Origin: Woeseia sp.
GTDB taxonomy: Bacteria > Pseudomonadota > Gammaproteobacteria > Steroidobacterales > Woeseiaceae
NCBI GenBank assembly: GCA_021773015.1
Contig: JAJFKW010000001.1
Location: 682,001-746,000, forward strand
Direction: 5' to 3'
Length of the DNA stretch: 64,000 bases
A model generated the notes under the pieces. It was not told where the DNA came from and made no database searches. It saw only the letters and a list, made by a program, of their open reading frames with translations. How positions within the stretch are numbered: the first letter of the stretch is position 1; each line of letters starts with the position of its first letter. A program made the position numbers and the translations under genes. Shown piece by piece: positions 7,147 to 15,934 of this stretch.

Positions 7147-7837
7147 GGTCAGCAAACAGTTCCCCATTTTTCTCTCTGGAGAGAAGGACGAGAGGAAGAA
7201 CAAGTCGATTCTTCTGAAAGACGGCAAGGTATTCTACCGATTCATGAATCGACTATATATCCCAGAGCACGTTACGAAACTGTCTCCCGAATTTGTTAAG
7301 GAACTAAACAATGTACGAGAACGCCATGCGCTGACGGTAGTCGACGAAGAATACAACAAGCATGTAATCAACAGCCTTATCAGTTTTGTCGAGTTACAAT
7401 CTTCTGGCCCAGTTAACGTTCTGGATTTTGGGTGCGGCAATGGGTATGCCGGAAATATTATTCGGTCACGATTGACCGACTCGCAAGTGTTTGGCTTCGA
7501 TATCCGGAAGCCCCTTGAGCGGAAATTATTAAAAAACTACGCGGACACGTCGTTTAAGTCTGTTACAGATAATTTGCCATACGCTACAGAATTTTTTGAT
7601 GTGGTCGCCTCGTTCTTCGTATTTCACTTCTATATTTCGGACTTTCAAATAGGCGAGATTGCACGGGTACTTAAGAAGGACGGAATTTTCTTTATTAACC
7701 TAATCAACTCGGCAGATTTCGACGTCGTAAATAGACTGACACGAAATGGATTCTCGATAGATACAGAGGAAGTTTACGAGACATCGGAGAATAGTGGGTA
7801 TGGATACTATTTTCGAAAAATCGAGCCCAAGAGCTAA
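7133..7837 (+). CDS. Class I SAM-dependent methyltransferase
   Basis: 234 residues. Motif I is VLDFGCGNGYAG (about 98-109), motif II has the acidic VFGFDIRKP, and motif IV-like DVVASFFVFHFY and the post-motif IARVLKKDGIFFINL are in the usual order. This is the layout of small-molecule or protein methyltransferases of the UbiE/Methyltransf_11 type rather than a DNA methylase, since there is no DPPY/NPPY. It overlaps the membrane-GAF-like gene by 14 bp. The substrate is unknown. The pair is cargo of element A. Confidence 0.82.
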   Translation: MKLAKVSKQFPIFLSGEKDERKNKSILLKDGKVFYRFMNRLYIPEHVTKLSPEFVKELNNVRERHALTVVDEEYNKHVINSLISFVELQSSGPVNVLDFGCGNGYAGNIIRSRLTDSQVFGFDIRKPLERKLLKNYADTSFKSVTDNLPYATEFFDVVASFFVFHFYISDFQIGEIARVLKKDGIFFINLINSADFDVVNRLTRNGFSIDTEEVYETSENSGYGYYFRKIEPKS

Positions 7838-7897
7838 CGGTTATTCCTCAGACATTGAGCAGCGATCGAAGATCGTAACAACTAGAAGGCGTCAGGA

Positions 7898-8722
7898 TTA
7901 GGAATCGCGAATTTCACCAAATAGGATCGAATGATCCGAAAACTTATCAATCCATGCCTTTTTCTTGGCATCAGTCGTCTCATTTACCCAACCGGTCACC
8001 TCAACCTCTGAATCATTTGCGAATTTCTTGAATATCATGTGCTCGGAAGCGTATACGTGATCTAGGCTTGACGGCCCCGGCTTTGGGCTCTTATTCCACC
8101 AAGTATTGTGATGAGTTTTCGGGAGACGCCGCATCCCGTTCACTTTCGCATTCATTCGATTATCGACATAGCCAAGTTCCTGTGCACCGTCTATGTCGAG
8201 ATCGTTGTTGTATGCGGGGCTCATTCCCATTGTATTGATGTCTCCCAAAGCAACGAAGTTTGCCTTTGTCCCTTCAGGAGCAACCCGGTCGAGTGCTCGT
8301 TTGAGATTCGCGACGTGTTGGAACATATCGTCTCTGAGGCCCCAGTCTCTAGGTCCGGGGAAACTCTTTAGGTGCAGAAAAAGTAACGAATATATGTTGC
8401 CGCCTTTCGTCACCGTCGCTAATGCACCTGGTCGAAGAGTTGGTACTTTAGATTGAAGCTCATCTCGTTGCGTTACGAAAACTGAAACAGTGTTCTTGTG
8501 CCCGATCAATATCTCTGGCACTCCGGGACTCTCCGTAACGAAAAAGGAATAATTCGGCATTTTTGCCACCATGGCCTGAAACACGGCTGCGCCCTTCACT
8601 TCGTACAAGCCGAATACATCCGGAGCCATTTGGGCAAGTTGATCAACAACGTTGTTCACTCTTGTCGAATCATTGTGGAAATTTTCAACGTTCCAAGACA
8701 AAAACGATATTACTTTAGCCAT
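7898..8722 (-). CDS. Endonuclease/exonuclease/phosphatase (EEP) family protein
   Basis: 274 residues from the ATG at 8722, chosen because the protein then opens with VISFLSWNVENF, the first EEP motif; a further in-frame ATG lies at 8743. Other motifs follow in order: Glu metal ligand in FGLYEVKG, FLHLKSFPG, GDINTMG, SSLDHVYAS and SDHSILFGE with the catalytic Asp-His pair. The family is DNase I-like and hydrolyses phosphodiesters in DNA, RNA or lipids. No signal peptide is seen, so it should act in the cytosol. It stands alone on the minus strand between two plus-strand cargo genes. Confidence 0.85.
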   Translation of the reverse strand: MAKVISFLSWNVENFHNDSTRVNNVVDQLAQMAPDVFGLYEVKGAAVFQAMVAKMPNYSFFVTESPGVPEILIGHKNTVSVFVTQRDELQSKVPTLRPGALATVTKGGNIYSLLFLHLKSFPGPRDWGLRDDMFQHVANLKRALDRVAPEGTKANFVALGDINTMGMSPAYNNDLDIDGAQELGYVDNRMNAKVNGMRRLPKTHHNTWWNKSPKPGPSSLDHVYASEHMIFKKFANDSEVEVTGWVNETTDAKKKAWIDKFSDHSILFGEIRDS

Positions 8723-8856
8723 TATCAATCTCCCGGTCCGCATATGGTCAGAATAATGATAAGTTTAGCCCTCTGCTCGCCCAAGTGCGAGCTAGCTTTG
8801 AAAATGGGGCCTAGCCGGTTTGCTTTGCCCAAATATTCGATCAACCGGAGCCTAAG

Positions 8857-9675
8857 TTGACAACGACGAGTCAAGACGACAAAGCGAATAGATTTCTCCG
8901 TGACGGTTTCATGGGCCGTAAATGGACGCCGTTCGAAACGTGGGTCATGCGAATAGTCGGAGTTTTCGTAATCGCGCTTCTTTCTTGGGGTGGCAAAACA
9001 ATTTACGACGAATTCATCGTCGATAACTCAGGAGATTTCCCTATTTTCCTGAACGACGTGGAAAATCGAGAATGTCATACACGCAGCGGCGGAACTAAGT
9101 GCATATTTCGAAGGGAAATCAGGACACCACCAGATAAGGGAGGAATTGGATCAGTTGAGTTCGCGATCCCAGTCGGCTCGAAGTCCTTCAGCGCTACGGT
9201 TTCGCACTACGACAAAGAGAATTGTGACCCGTTGAATAATGCAAGAGCTGGAGTTTGGAGCGCGGAAGTATGGACTGACGGACGGCAGCTAGAAATTATT
9301 TCTATGGCAAATAGAGAAACCTACGACTTTAGCGTCGAGATTCCGGAGTCATCAAAATGGCTTGAACTTCGTGGTGTTGACGACAATGACTACGAAATTT
9401 GCGATGACCCAGCTTGGAATGATGCGAAATTCTCTGATATTGAGCCAGCCATTCCATTGTCGACTGTCCGAATCACATACGATAGGTGTGCGTCCGTAGT
9501 GACGGAGGTATTGAATCGGGAGAGGTCGTCTATGATTGACGATTATCCAAAGTACGCAGGCAAACCCGGCGATGCTGCGGAAAGTGCACGGATTAAGATT
9601 CAAAACAAAGTAAGAGAATATGAGAACGAGCCTGTTGCGGAAGTCGTTACGAAAATTTGTGGTAGTCGCCCTTAG
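8857..9675 (+). CDS. Membrane-anchored NPCBM-like carbohydrate-binding domain protein
   Basis: 272 residues with a TTG start behind CGGAG. One membrane segment at about 28-47 (VMRIVGVFVIALLSW) is followed by an outer domain (60-195) with the layout of NPCBM/galactose-binding-like modules: SVEFAIPVGSKSFSATVSHY, GVWSAEVWTDGRQL, a hydrophobic LELRGVDD and the typical end DPAWNDAKF. The C-terminal 70 residues are charged and unassigned. It runs divergently from the EEP gene and overlaps the 3' end of the next minus-strand gene by 29 bp. Function unknown; surface or lipid-linked glycan binding is an inference. Confidence 0.62.
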   Translation: MTTTSQDDKANRFLRDGFMGRKWTPFETWVMRIVGVFVIALLSWGGKTIYDEFIVDNSGDFPIFLNDVENRECHTRSGGTKCIFRREIRTPPDKGGIGSVEFAIPVGSKSFSATVSHYDKENCDPLNNARAGVWSAEVWTDGRQLEIISMANRETYDFSVEIPESSKWLELRGVDDNDYEICDDPAWNDAKFSDIEPAIPLSTVRITYDRCASVVTEVLNRERSSMIDDYPKYAGKPGDAAESARIKIQNKVREYENEPVAEVVTKICGSRP

Positions 9676-10048
9676 AGACATCAATTTCTGCGTCCCACTC
9701 AATCGACGCCAACAGATATTGAGATAGCCGTAGTGCGATAGTCTGCTGTGGAGTAATCGGCTTTCCCTGTGCAGGCGTCCAGCCCCATCCAAAAGCAACT
9801 GTATCCGCTTCGGCGCCGTGCAAACGAGCAACTGCAACGACAAAGTCGATATCTACAAAACCTTCGAAATTTCTGTCAACCGCAGCCACGTGCAACAGCG
9901 CTTTGCGATTTGCATCTGACAACTGGTCCAAGAGTTTCACCGCTACCCGTTCCTCAATCAGTGGCCAGCCGTCGTCCGGGTCACCGCCCAAGGCGAGGTG
10001 GATACGCATAGACTGTTGTTCGATTAGGTCGAGGCTTACATCTTTCAT
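9647..10048 (-). CDS. Hypothetical protein, last gene of the element A phage-like operon
   Basis: 133 residues from the ATG at 10048, which follows AGGAACC; an upstream frame extension to 10126 is less likely. It contains LALGGDPDDGWPLIEERVAV and a hydrophobic FVDIDFVVAVARLHGA stretch. Not recognised. It is leftward like the primase and terminase-like genes, and its 3' end overlaps the convergent NPCBM-like gene. Confidence 0.5.
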   Translation of the reverse strand: MKDVSLDLIEQQSMRIHLALGGDPDDGWPLIEERVAVKLLDQLSDANRKALLHVAAVDRNFEGFVDIDFVVAVARLHGAEADTVAFGWGWTPAQGKPITPQQTIALRLSQYLLASIEWDAEIDVSKGDYHKFS

Positions 10049-10221
10049 GTCATGGTTCCTAGGTAGATCAATATGAGAAACGTAGCCGGGACGAGTACGT
10101 GAGCTGCCAAGGAGATGAGACAGCACCAGCGCATCGCCCCGGCAACTAAGCTAGGCACGTGTTATCTCTCTGCCCAGTGTCGATGTGATGGTCCGACACG
10201 ACACGCACCTGCAGCTTTCGA

Positions 10222-10461
10222 TTAAGCGCCGCGATCCTGATTCGGCCAGTCGCCATTGCCGGGTGCGCCAATGGCATCCCCGTAAAAGGCGACGTCAGCG
10301 GTCGATAGATCACCCGCCTGGACTTGTGTCGCCGCAGCGTCGTCAGTGCGAACGCCCAAGGCGAAGGCAGCGACCAACGCCGCGTTTGCGTCCGCTGCTG
10401 TTACAAGCGCCGCGTTCTTTTGGTTAGCGCTCTTCGCGCCGTGTACTACAAAACTAGCCAT
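10222..10461 (-). CDS. Small Ala-rich protein, element A
   Basis: 79 residues starting MASFVVHGAKSANQ, with an Ala/Asp-rich middle (AADANAALVAAFALGV) and a Gly-rich end. It sits 4 bp downstream of the 10466-11218 gene, so it is probably in the same transcript. The composition recalls small phage head-decoration proteins, but no family can be named. Confidence 0.5.
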   Translation of the reverse strand: MASFVVHGAKSANQKNAALVTAADANAALVAAFALGVRTDDAAATQVQAGDLSTADVAFYGDAIGAPGNGDWPNQDRGA

Positions 10462-10465
10462 TGTC

Positions 10466-11218
10466 TTAGGCTCCTGTTGCTGTACGGGCAGCAAGCCCGC
10501 GTTCGATTTTAGAATGAGTGTGTTCCTGACCCGCTTCGAATAGCCGGTTCAGGTCGATTGCCGCCTTTACACGCGTACGGCTTTCAGTGATTTTATTGAG
10601 AAGGGTTTTGTGCTCTTCGCCGACCAACCGGTCCGCCAGCTCGATGCTTTTGAAGGGACGGTCGCGAATTGCCATTCGGTCGTTCACCGTCACGACAGCT
10701 GATGCGAGAAGCTTGTTGCCGGACAAGATGGCTTCCTTTGCAACCCTACTGAGTTCGGCTTTGCCAGCACCGGCAAGCGTCGTCACGAAAGCAGAATGCT
10801 CGGTACTTCCTAAGCCCAAGCGGGCGAGAAAGCCGGTTGCATTTGGGAACGTATCTGCCAGTGCATTGAGACGTTCCAGTTTTCCGTTGAGGTTCTTGAG
10901 CATCGCTTCACGCTCTGTTGCACTGGATTCGGTCAATTCCTCACGGAACGCGCTTACACCTTCACTGATGCCACGTTCGATAAAGTCTCGGTCGAGTTTC
11001 TGTCGGTCTTTGTCAATCTGTCGTACACCGTTCTCGGTACCGATCAACCCAGCGCGATCAAAATCACTTTGTCGCTCGGATGTAAGGGTTTCGCGTTTGG
11101 CTCCCACGAGTTCGTTTAGCTTGGTGACCTTTCTCTCAAAGGCCGTCGTGGTTTCGTCAATGGCGTTTATTTCGACGGTGGCATCTATGTCGACGCCGGA
11201 GGGGATATCTTCAAACAT
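10466..11218 (-). CDS. Charged helical protein, element A phage-like operon
   Basis: 250 residues. The ATG at 11218 is chosen because it follows AGGACAGGACCC and overlaps the preceding gene by 8 bp. Nearly all predicted helix with heptad-like stretches (RKVTKLNELVGAKRETLTSE, REAMLKNLNGKLERLNALAD), so a coiled-coil or scaffold role is plausible. No motif is recognised. It belongs to the tightly packed leftward group 12564 to 10222. Confidence 0.6.
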   Translation of the reverse strand: MFEDIPSGVDIDATVEINAIDETTTAFERKVTKLNELVGAKRETLTSERQSDFDRAGLIGTENGVRQIDKDRQKLDRDFIERGISEGVSAFREELTESSATEREAMLKNLNGKLERLNALADTFPNATGFLARLGLGSTEHSAFVTTLAGAGKAELSRVAKEAILSGNKLLASAVVTVNDRMAIRDRPFKSIELADRLVGEEHKTLLNKITESRTRVKAAIDLNRLFEAGQEHTHSKIERGLAARTATGA

Positions 11219-11546
11219 GGGTCCTGTCCTCATGGCACGGCGTCCAGTCACCGCTACGGTACGAATCATTCGTCATTGTTTCGGCGTCGACAAACGGTAA
11301 GGTGCGATTGGCCCAAGTAAGCAGCGAGCGCTCAGGTACGCCTGCCATTTCGCATACGGACTCACGGTCAGGATTGTGCGGTGTCAGCAACCAGCGGCGC
11401 GCTAGGTCAATTTCACGGTCGTAGTAACAGTTGATGCCCTGTGCATCGCGGCAGACAGTCAAGAGAACACCGACCCACAAGCGGCGTTCCGGTTCGCGCT
11501 TCCTATCTTGCACATCGGCGAGGTAATCCAGGTCGACGGCAATCAT
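11211..11546 (-). CDS. Hypothetical protein, element A
   Basis: 111 residues, starting at an ATG that overlaps the preceding stop by four bases. It contains a run of Trp/Arg/Asp-rich sequence (RWLLTPHNPDRESVCEMAGV) that may be a helix-turn-helix (VCEMAGVPERSLLTWANRTL). Not recognised. Its position after the terminase-like gene suggests a packaging or regulatory role; that is inference. Confidence 0.6.
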   Translation of the reverse strand: MIAVDLDYLADVQDRKREPERRLWVGVLLTVCRDAQGINCYYDREIDLARRWLLTPHNPDRESVCEMAGVPERSLLTWANRTLPFVDAETMTNDSYRSGDWTPCHEDRTHV

Positions 11547-11989
11547 CTTCGAATTGCTCGGCGGATGACTTTGAGTACGTGGCTTGATTTGGATTCGTCT
11601 GGTATTTGCGCTACGAATGCATCCGGGCTGCGTTCGAGGGTGGGCGTGGGTTCGATGGGAGGTGCTGACGGCGGTGATGGTCTATATCCGTACTTTTCTG
11701 CGAACTCCTCCATCTCGGCTAGATTGGCGGCAATGTCTTCTTCGCTTTCGATTTCCCACGCGGCGTCGCCGACGGTTATGGATTCCGGGTCGTTGGGGTC
11801 GACCTTTTCTCTCATCATCTCGTCGCGCAAATAGCCTCGCGAAACGCAGAGAAGACCACACCCCTCTGCTGGAGGGTCGTCGCCTATCAAGACGACGCGG
11901 CGCGCCAGCTCGACCGGAGAGACTTTGCCGGTGGCTATGCCGTCCAGCAGCTCTAAATCGGCGAGCAGTTGTTTGAGGTCGTCGCTCAT
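11543..11989 (-). CDS. Hypothetical acidic protein downstream of terS-like gene
   Basis: 148 residues. The true start is the ATG at 11989, which overlaps the stop of the terminase-like gene as ATGA; the frame extends much further upstream but reads as non-protein there. The N-terminal part is helical (DDLKQLLADLELLDG), followed by ARRVVLIGDDPPAEGCG and a Pro-rich stretch before a basic tail (LKVIRRAIRR). No family recognised. Confidence 0.6.
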   Translation of the reverse strand: MSDDLKQLLADLELLDGIATGKVSPVELARRVVLIGDDPPAEGCGLLCVSRGYLRDEMMREKVDPNDPESITVGDAAWEIESEEDIAANLAEMEEFAEKYGYRPSPPSAPPIEPTPTLERSPDAFVAQIPDESKSSHVLKVIRRAIRR

Positions 11990-12564
11990 TCGGACTGGTG
12001 CTCGATGGCGGTGGTTTGTGCTTGCTTGGCTTCGAGCAGGTCCGTCAAGAGAGCTGCGAAGGTGGCGCGTTTCTCTTGAGGCAACAGCATGACGTCGTCC
12101 GCCGATATGCTGGCCATGACCAGTCCACCCCTGTGGGTGTGGTCGACGTTGCCGGTGTGCTCCAGCGTTTGTTTCTCGTTCCAGCGCGGGTTGTAGCGGC
12201 GGAGTGTCGCGAGAACTAGGCGTGGGTCGGGGGGCTTCTCTTCGAAGCCGACTATCTCTCCGTTCGCGACTACCGGGCGGCGCGTTGGGGTTGTAGCCCA
12301 CTTCACAACGTTTGCCTCCAGTACGCCAAGAAATGAATCCATCGCTTCCTCGCATCGAACGGCGAATTCTGGGTCTTTCTTTTTCTCGTTGTAGAAGCTG
12401 GTGTAGCCGGGTCGAGCGCCATAGGCTTCCGGGCTGGCCTGAGCTGCAGCAGCTACAGAACTTCCGGTGGCGGCCAGTACTTCGAGATACTTATCTTTGC
12501 GCTCCGGGGTCATGGCCATGTTGGCGTGTTTGAGGCCTGTGGGTCGGGCGTCACGTTCGGTCAT
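11986..12564 (-). CDS. Terminase small subunit-like DNA-binding protein
   Basis: 192 residues with a strong AGGAGG ribosome-binding site. An N-terminal helix-turn-helix (KYLEVLAATGSSVAAAAQAS, then GYTSFYNEKKKDPEFA) leads to a helical middle (CEEAMDSFLGVLEANVVKW) and the typical PDPRLVLATLRRYNPRWNEK. That order is characteristic of phage small terminase or terminase-like proteins that recognise DNA ends for packaging. No large terminase is present, so in a satellite this protein would redirect a helper phage's motor. Function inferred. Confidence 0.66.
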   Translation of the reverse strand: MTERDARPTGLKHANMAMTPERKDKYLEVLAATGSSVAAAAQASPEAYGARPGYTSFYNEKKKDPEFAVRCEEAMDSFLGVLEANVVKWATTPTRRPVVANGEIVGFEEKPPDPRLVLATLRRYNPRWNEKQTLEHTGNVDHTHRGGLVMASISADDVMLLPQEKRATFAALLTDLLEAKQAQTTAIEHQSE

Positions 12565-12914
12565 TGCAGCAGCCTCCTGAGTGCGCTCGCTAGCTGCGAA
12601 CTGTTGCGGGTGGCCCGCTGCTCCAGCAACACGGGCCTACGGTTGTAAGAGCGGAAATTAGGAGGCTGCATTGCCACAGCTCTCCCGGTCAGCTCTCCGG
12701 TTGATGATTTTTGTGCAGAAGGCAGGTCGCAAACGGCGCTGTTGCAAGGATTGCGTGGTTGGCAAGGCCCAAGGGGAACCGCCCACTCAGGGCGGTTGGT
12801 GCTATTTGCCGGGCAACTGCACCCTGCTCTCTTGTGCTGCGTCGCCCGCATGCGCGAGGCAGTAACGCCAAGTTCGATTTCGGGTCGCCCGGCACAAACG
12901 CCGATAACACAACT

Positions 12915-13195
12915 CGTTCCGCCACGTTCCCGACCCGTTCCTGCCGTTGGGGGAACGCCCGAAGCGCAGCCTCGTAACACCTCTACAACCGTTCCCCCTA
13001 GTTCCCCTTCAAAGTAAGAAAGGACTTGTAGGTTAGGTCGCAGCGTTAGAAGTACTGGTGTCGCAGGACTATAGAGTGCCCACACGGTTCGGGGCGGAAC
13101 GGAGGAACGGTTGGTGGCTTTTCCCTGTCGGCCCCAAGGCTTAGCCCGTTCCCCCGCCTGGACATTGGCCGTTCCCCGAATTGTCGGGAGGAACG
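12915..13195. repeat. Iteron-like GGAACG/CGTTCC cluster, putative replication origin of element A
   Basis: At least ten copies of CGTTCC or its complement occur in about 280 bp, many extended to CCGTTCCCC or GGGGGAACG (12915, 12925, 12936, 12949, 12989, 13095, 13104, 13145, 13168 and near 13190), plus a related GGGGAAC at 12773. Chance would give fewer than one. The cluster lies directly after the primase/helicase gene, the usual place for the origin in satellites of this type. A long minus-strand frame across it (12561-13199) reads as non-protein. Confidence 0.6.
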
Positions 13196-13198
13196 CCA

Positions 13199-15463
13199 TT
13201 AGAACGGAACCTCGCGGCCATCGTCGACTGTGCCGCTAACGAACAACGAACCGTCGTCCGGATCGAGTTCGAGCTGTATGGCCTGCCCCTGCTCGTGCTT
13301 GTCGCCACGCACGTAACACCATTCAGGGTCGCCCCCGAATCGCCGTTTGGTCCGCGTCCAACCAAGCTCTCGCAGTGCCTCACCTAATCTTAGATTGTGG
13401 TCCTGAGTTCTGTGCCCAGCGACAACTCCGACGATACGCCATGCATCCTCCGCCTGTAATTTACCCGTCGCCTTGCCAAGTTTGTCACTTAGCATTGCAA
13501 CAAACGGATCTTCAACCCGGCGTTCCTCCTGATGCGCATGCGCCACCGCCCAGAGTTTTTCCGGCAGTCGTATACTCTCGCCCTCGGACTCCAACCATGC
13601 AGCCTCAGCCCAAAGCTGATCCCGGTCGGCGGTCAGCGCAGGCAAATCGACAAAACCAACTTTCACAGGCCAAAATCGGCGATTGCCAGTGTTGTCGCGA
13701 AGGTATCGTTCGCTGTTCGTCGTTCCGACGATCACACACTGGCGTGGTTGTTCTTGCGGGATACGCCCGTAAGCCATTCGCGCACGGTCCACAGCCCGAG
13801 ACAGGAACGCCTTCATGTGTTCGACCTCGCCTTTACGCATACCTTTCAGCTCGGCGGCTTCGACAATCCATCGACCGGCTAGCGATTCGATAACACGCTT
13901 GGTATCGGCATTCAGCGGTAGGTCGTCGCTGAACCAATCCGGGTTCACGGCCAGCGTTCGCAGCGCGGTGGACTTGAAACCACCTTGTGGGGATTCCAGC
14001 ACCATCATTTCGTCGAATTTGCAGCCGGGTTGCCGTACACGACGTGCCGCAGCAACGAGAAACAGTTTTCCAACTGCGCGCGTGTAGTCAGATTCCTCTG
14101 CCGAGCAGTATTTGTTTAGCCACCCTTCGACGCGCGGCGTACCGTCCCACGACAATCCGTTCAGGTAGTCCAGCACAGGGTGAAAGGAATTACTGCGTGC
14201 GGCGTCCTGCACGACGATCCAGTAATAATCTTTGCCGGGGCGAAATTTGAAACGCGATTCTGTTTCAAGCCAAAGGCGCTCGACTTCTGCATCCGAAAGA
14301 TGCCTACCACCGATCAGGAGACGGCACGCGAATTCGTCGTAAGACAATTTCACGCCCAGCTTTGCCAACGCAATACGAATGTTGTGTTGATTGGCGTACG
14401 GTTTGCCTTTGTCGTCGCACTGGAACTCGCCGTCTGCGCTCTCGTCCAGCCATTCACCCGGCCTCGCCTCGCCCAGTTCAACGGGCCGTGCGATAGCTCG
14501 CATTGCTGCGCGTTCCGGATTCTTCTGGGAGAAGCAGTGCGCCGAGATAGCGTGGCGCGAGTCCAGCAATATTCCCAGGATTACTTCGTTGGGCACACCA
14601 GCACGAGTTGCGTTGCACGAGAAATCCCACGTCCAGCCGTTGCCGGAAGCATCTGCACCAGTGTCAGTCTTCAATTTATTCTCGGGGTCGTGGCCATGGA
14701 ACATCAGCAACTTCAACCGCGAAAATCTGCCTTGCTCATGCAGTCGTGGATCGACGTATTGATCTAAGTCGTCGGGCGTGTCGATGCGGATCGGTGCACT
14801 GATCACAACTTCACCGCCAGCAGCGGCATTGGACTTCGAGTCACCGCGACCAAATTCGGCGGCGCTATACGTCAGACCGGAATAGCTAATTATTTCAGCG
14901 ATGCGCCCGGAGCGATGGTTAATGCCGCCCGGTAAGCGAGCCAGCCGGTCAACGTTGGCACAGGAATCAACGTGCACGGTGGACTTCTTGCCTGTGATTG
15001 TTCGCAGCTCCGCGATCAACCACTCATTGATAGCTCGAACTTCATCGCGAGCCGCAGGCTGGTCCAGCAACCAATACGCCCAACACCCGCGACCGCTGTA
15101 TACGAGAATTGACGGGGTAATCGGAAACCGCAGCAGAGGTGCCAAACATTCTTCGCGGAGGGCGTCCCAGTCGATACGCTCTTTGTCGCGCGGATCAATC
15201 TCCGCCCATACCGCACGCGACCCGGCCATGTCAGCCTCGGTTGGCTTGCCACGGCGAAAGTCAAAATCCTTGCCGATTATTCCGGGATTGAAGTAGAGAC
15301 TATTATTGTCGCGACACTCGCCGAGATAATTATCCACGTCGGTCACGGCACGCATTTTCGGTGACCAATCGCCAGTCACACAGTTGCGAGTCAGCGGCCA
15401 AGGGCCGTCGGGGTGGAAGTTTTTGAGAAACGCTACAGTAGCGTCAGAGTCGGTGGTGGCCAT
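13199..15463 (-). CDS. VirE-family primase/helicase (replication protein of element A)
   Basis: 754 residues. The N-terminal half resembles the primase-polymerase part of phage replication proteins (VWAEIDPRDKERIDWDAL, SILVYSGRGCWAYWLLD, VDRLARLPGGINHRSG). From about residue 430 the VirE/D5-type ATPase follows: HPVLDYLNGLSWDGTPRV, Walker A-like LESPQGGFKSTALR, then GRWIVEAAELKGMRKGE, VIVGTTNSERYLRD and TGNRRFWPV. It should prime and unwind DNA at the adjacent repeat cluster. The ribosome-binding site is AAGGAA. Large gene in the middle of the leftward element operon; identification firm at family level. Confidence 0.9.
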   Translation of the reverse strand: MATTDSDATVAFLKNFHPDGPWPLTRNCVTGDWSPKMRAVTDVDNYLGECRDNNSLYFNPGIIGKDFDFRRGKPTEADMAGSRAVWAEIDPRDKERIDWDALREECLAPLLRFPITPSILVYSGRGCWAYWLLDQPAARDEVRAINEWLIAELRTITGKKSTVHVDSCANVDRLARLPGGINHRSGRIAEIISYSGLTYSAAEFGRGDSKSNAAAGGEVVISAPIRIDTPDDLDQYVDPRLHEQGRFSRLKLLMFHGHDPENKLKTDTGADASGNGWTWDFSCNATRAGVPNEVILGILLDSRHAISAHCFSQKNPERAAMRAIARPVELGEARPGEWLDESADGEFQCDDKGKPYANQHNIRIALAKLGVKLSYDEFACRLLIGGRHLSDAEVERLWLETESRFKFRPGKDYYWIVVQDAARSNSFHPVLDYLNGLSWDGTPRVEGWLNKYCSAEESDYTRAVGKLFLVAAARRVRQPGCKFDEMMVLESPQGGFKSTALRTLAVNPDWFSDDLPLNADTKRVIESLAGRWIVEAAELKGMRKGEVEHMKAFLSRAVDRARMAYGRIPQEQPRQCVIVGTTNSERYLRDNTGNRRFWPVKVGFVDLPALTADRDQLWAEAAWLESEGESIRLPEKLWAVAHAHQEERRVEDPFVAMLSDKLGKATGKLQAEDAWRIVGVVAGHRTQDHNLRLGEALRELGWTRTKRRFGGDPEWCYVRGDKHEQGQAIQLELDPDDGSLFVSGTVDDGREVPF

Positions 15464-15763
15464 TTTATTCGTTCCTTATTGCTAAGGACACGGAACGTGG
15501 TACTAATTCTGAATGCTCGATTTCTATGTGTTGCCAGAGCATTCCCGGCTTGCGCCGCGACGCGTACGGATGGCTTCCGCAGTGCGCCTGTGTCGAGTTG
15601 TTTTAGGTTGGTGTTCATACGGGGTCGATCATGTGTAGCTGCTGGGCAGTTCGCAACAGTTGTCGGGCTGGTTGCAAACGGCGATGATTACACTGCTCCT
15701 TGTTGAGTTGTTTGGTGTTGTTGAAGCTGGTTACTTCAACGTTCATTGCGGGAAAAGGGCTGC
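15464..15763. other. 300-bp gap between the AlpA operon and the primase gene
   Basis: No convincing gene. A 61-residue minus-strand frame (15433-15618) begins by overlapping the stop of another short frame but has no good ribosome-binding site. An AT-rich hairpin AAAAGGGC/GCCCTTTT lies at the right end (about 15752-15780), overlapping the stop of the tiny gene upstream. The primase promoter is probably here. Confidence 0.3.
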
Positions 15764-15934
15764 CTATTCGGTGGCCCTTTTCTTTTTACGCTTAGAAAAC
15801 GGGGGTTGTGTCGCGTCGCGCTCGTCGATGCCGACGGTCGAACCATTCGTAAGCGTCGCCCGGTGCTTCCTGTCGAGCGAAACGATGTGGTCGACATTGA
15901 TTAGCGAACCGTTAGTGCCACGTACGAACTTCAC
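15764..15934 (-). CDS. 56-residue protein translationally coupled to AlpA
   Basis: A GTG start overlaps the AlpA stop (GTGA). The product begins with VKFVRGTNGSLINVDHIVSL, continues as a second strand-like segment (HRATLTNGSTVGI) and ends in a basic tail (SKRKKKRATE). The first part resembles short phage/plasmid proteins with an N-V-D-H-I pattern, but I cannot name a family. The four-base overlap and clean composition make it a likely real gene, too short for routine ORF finding. Confidence 0.62.
   Translation of the reverse strand: MKFVRGTNGSLINVDHIVSLDRKHRATLTNGSTVGIDERDATQPPFSKRKKKRATE

Noticed and set aside
12561-13199. 212-codon minus-strand frame with stop-start overlaps at both ends (TAATG with primase, ATGA with the terminase-like gene)
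   Set aside because: The amino-acid composition is not protein-like (Arg/Cys/Pro/Ser patchwork) and most of the stretch is the GGAACG iteron cluster. The overlaps look accidental.
15433-15618. 61-codon frame before the primase gene
   Set aside because: No ribosome-binding site; it runs into the primase start in another frame.
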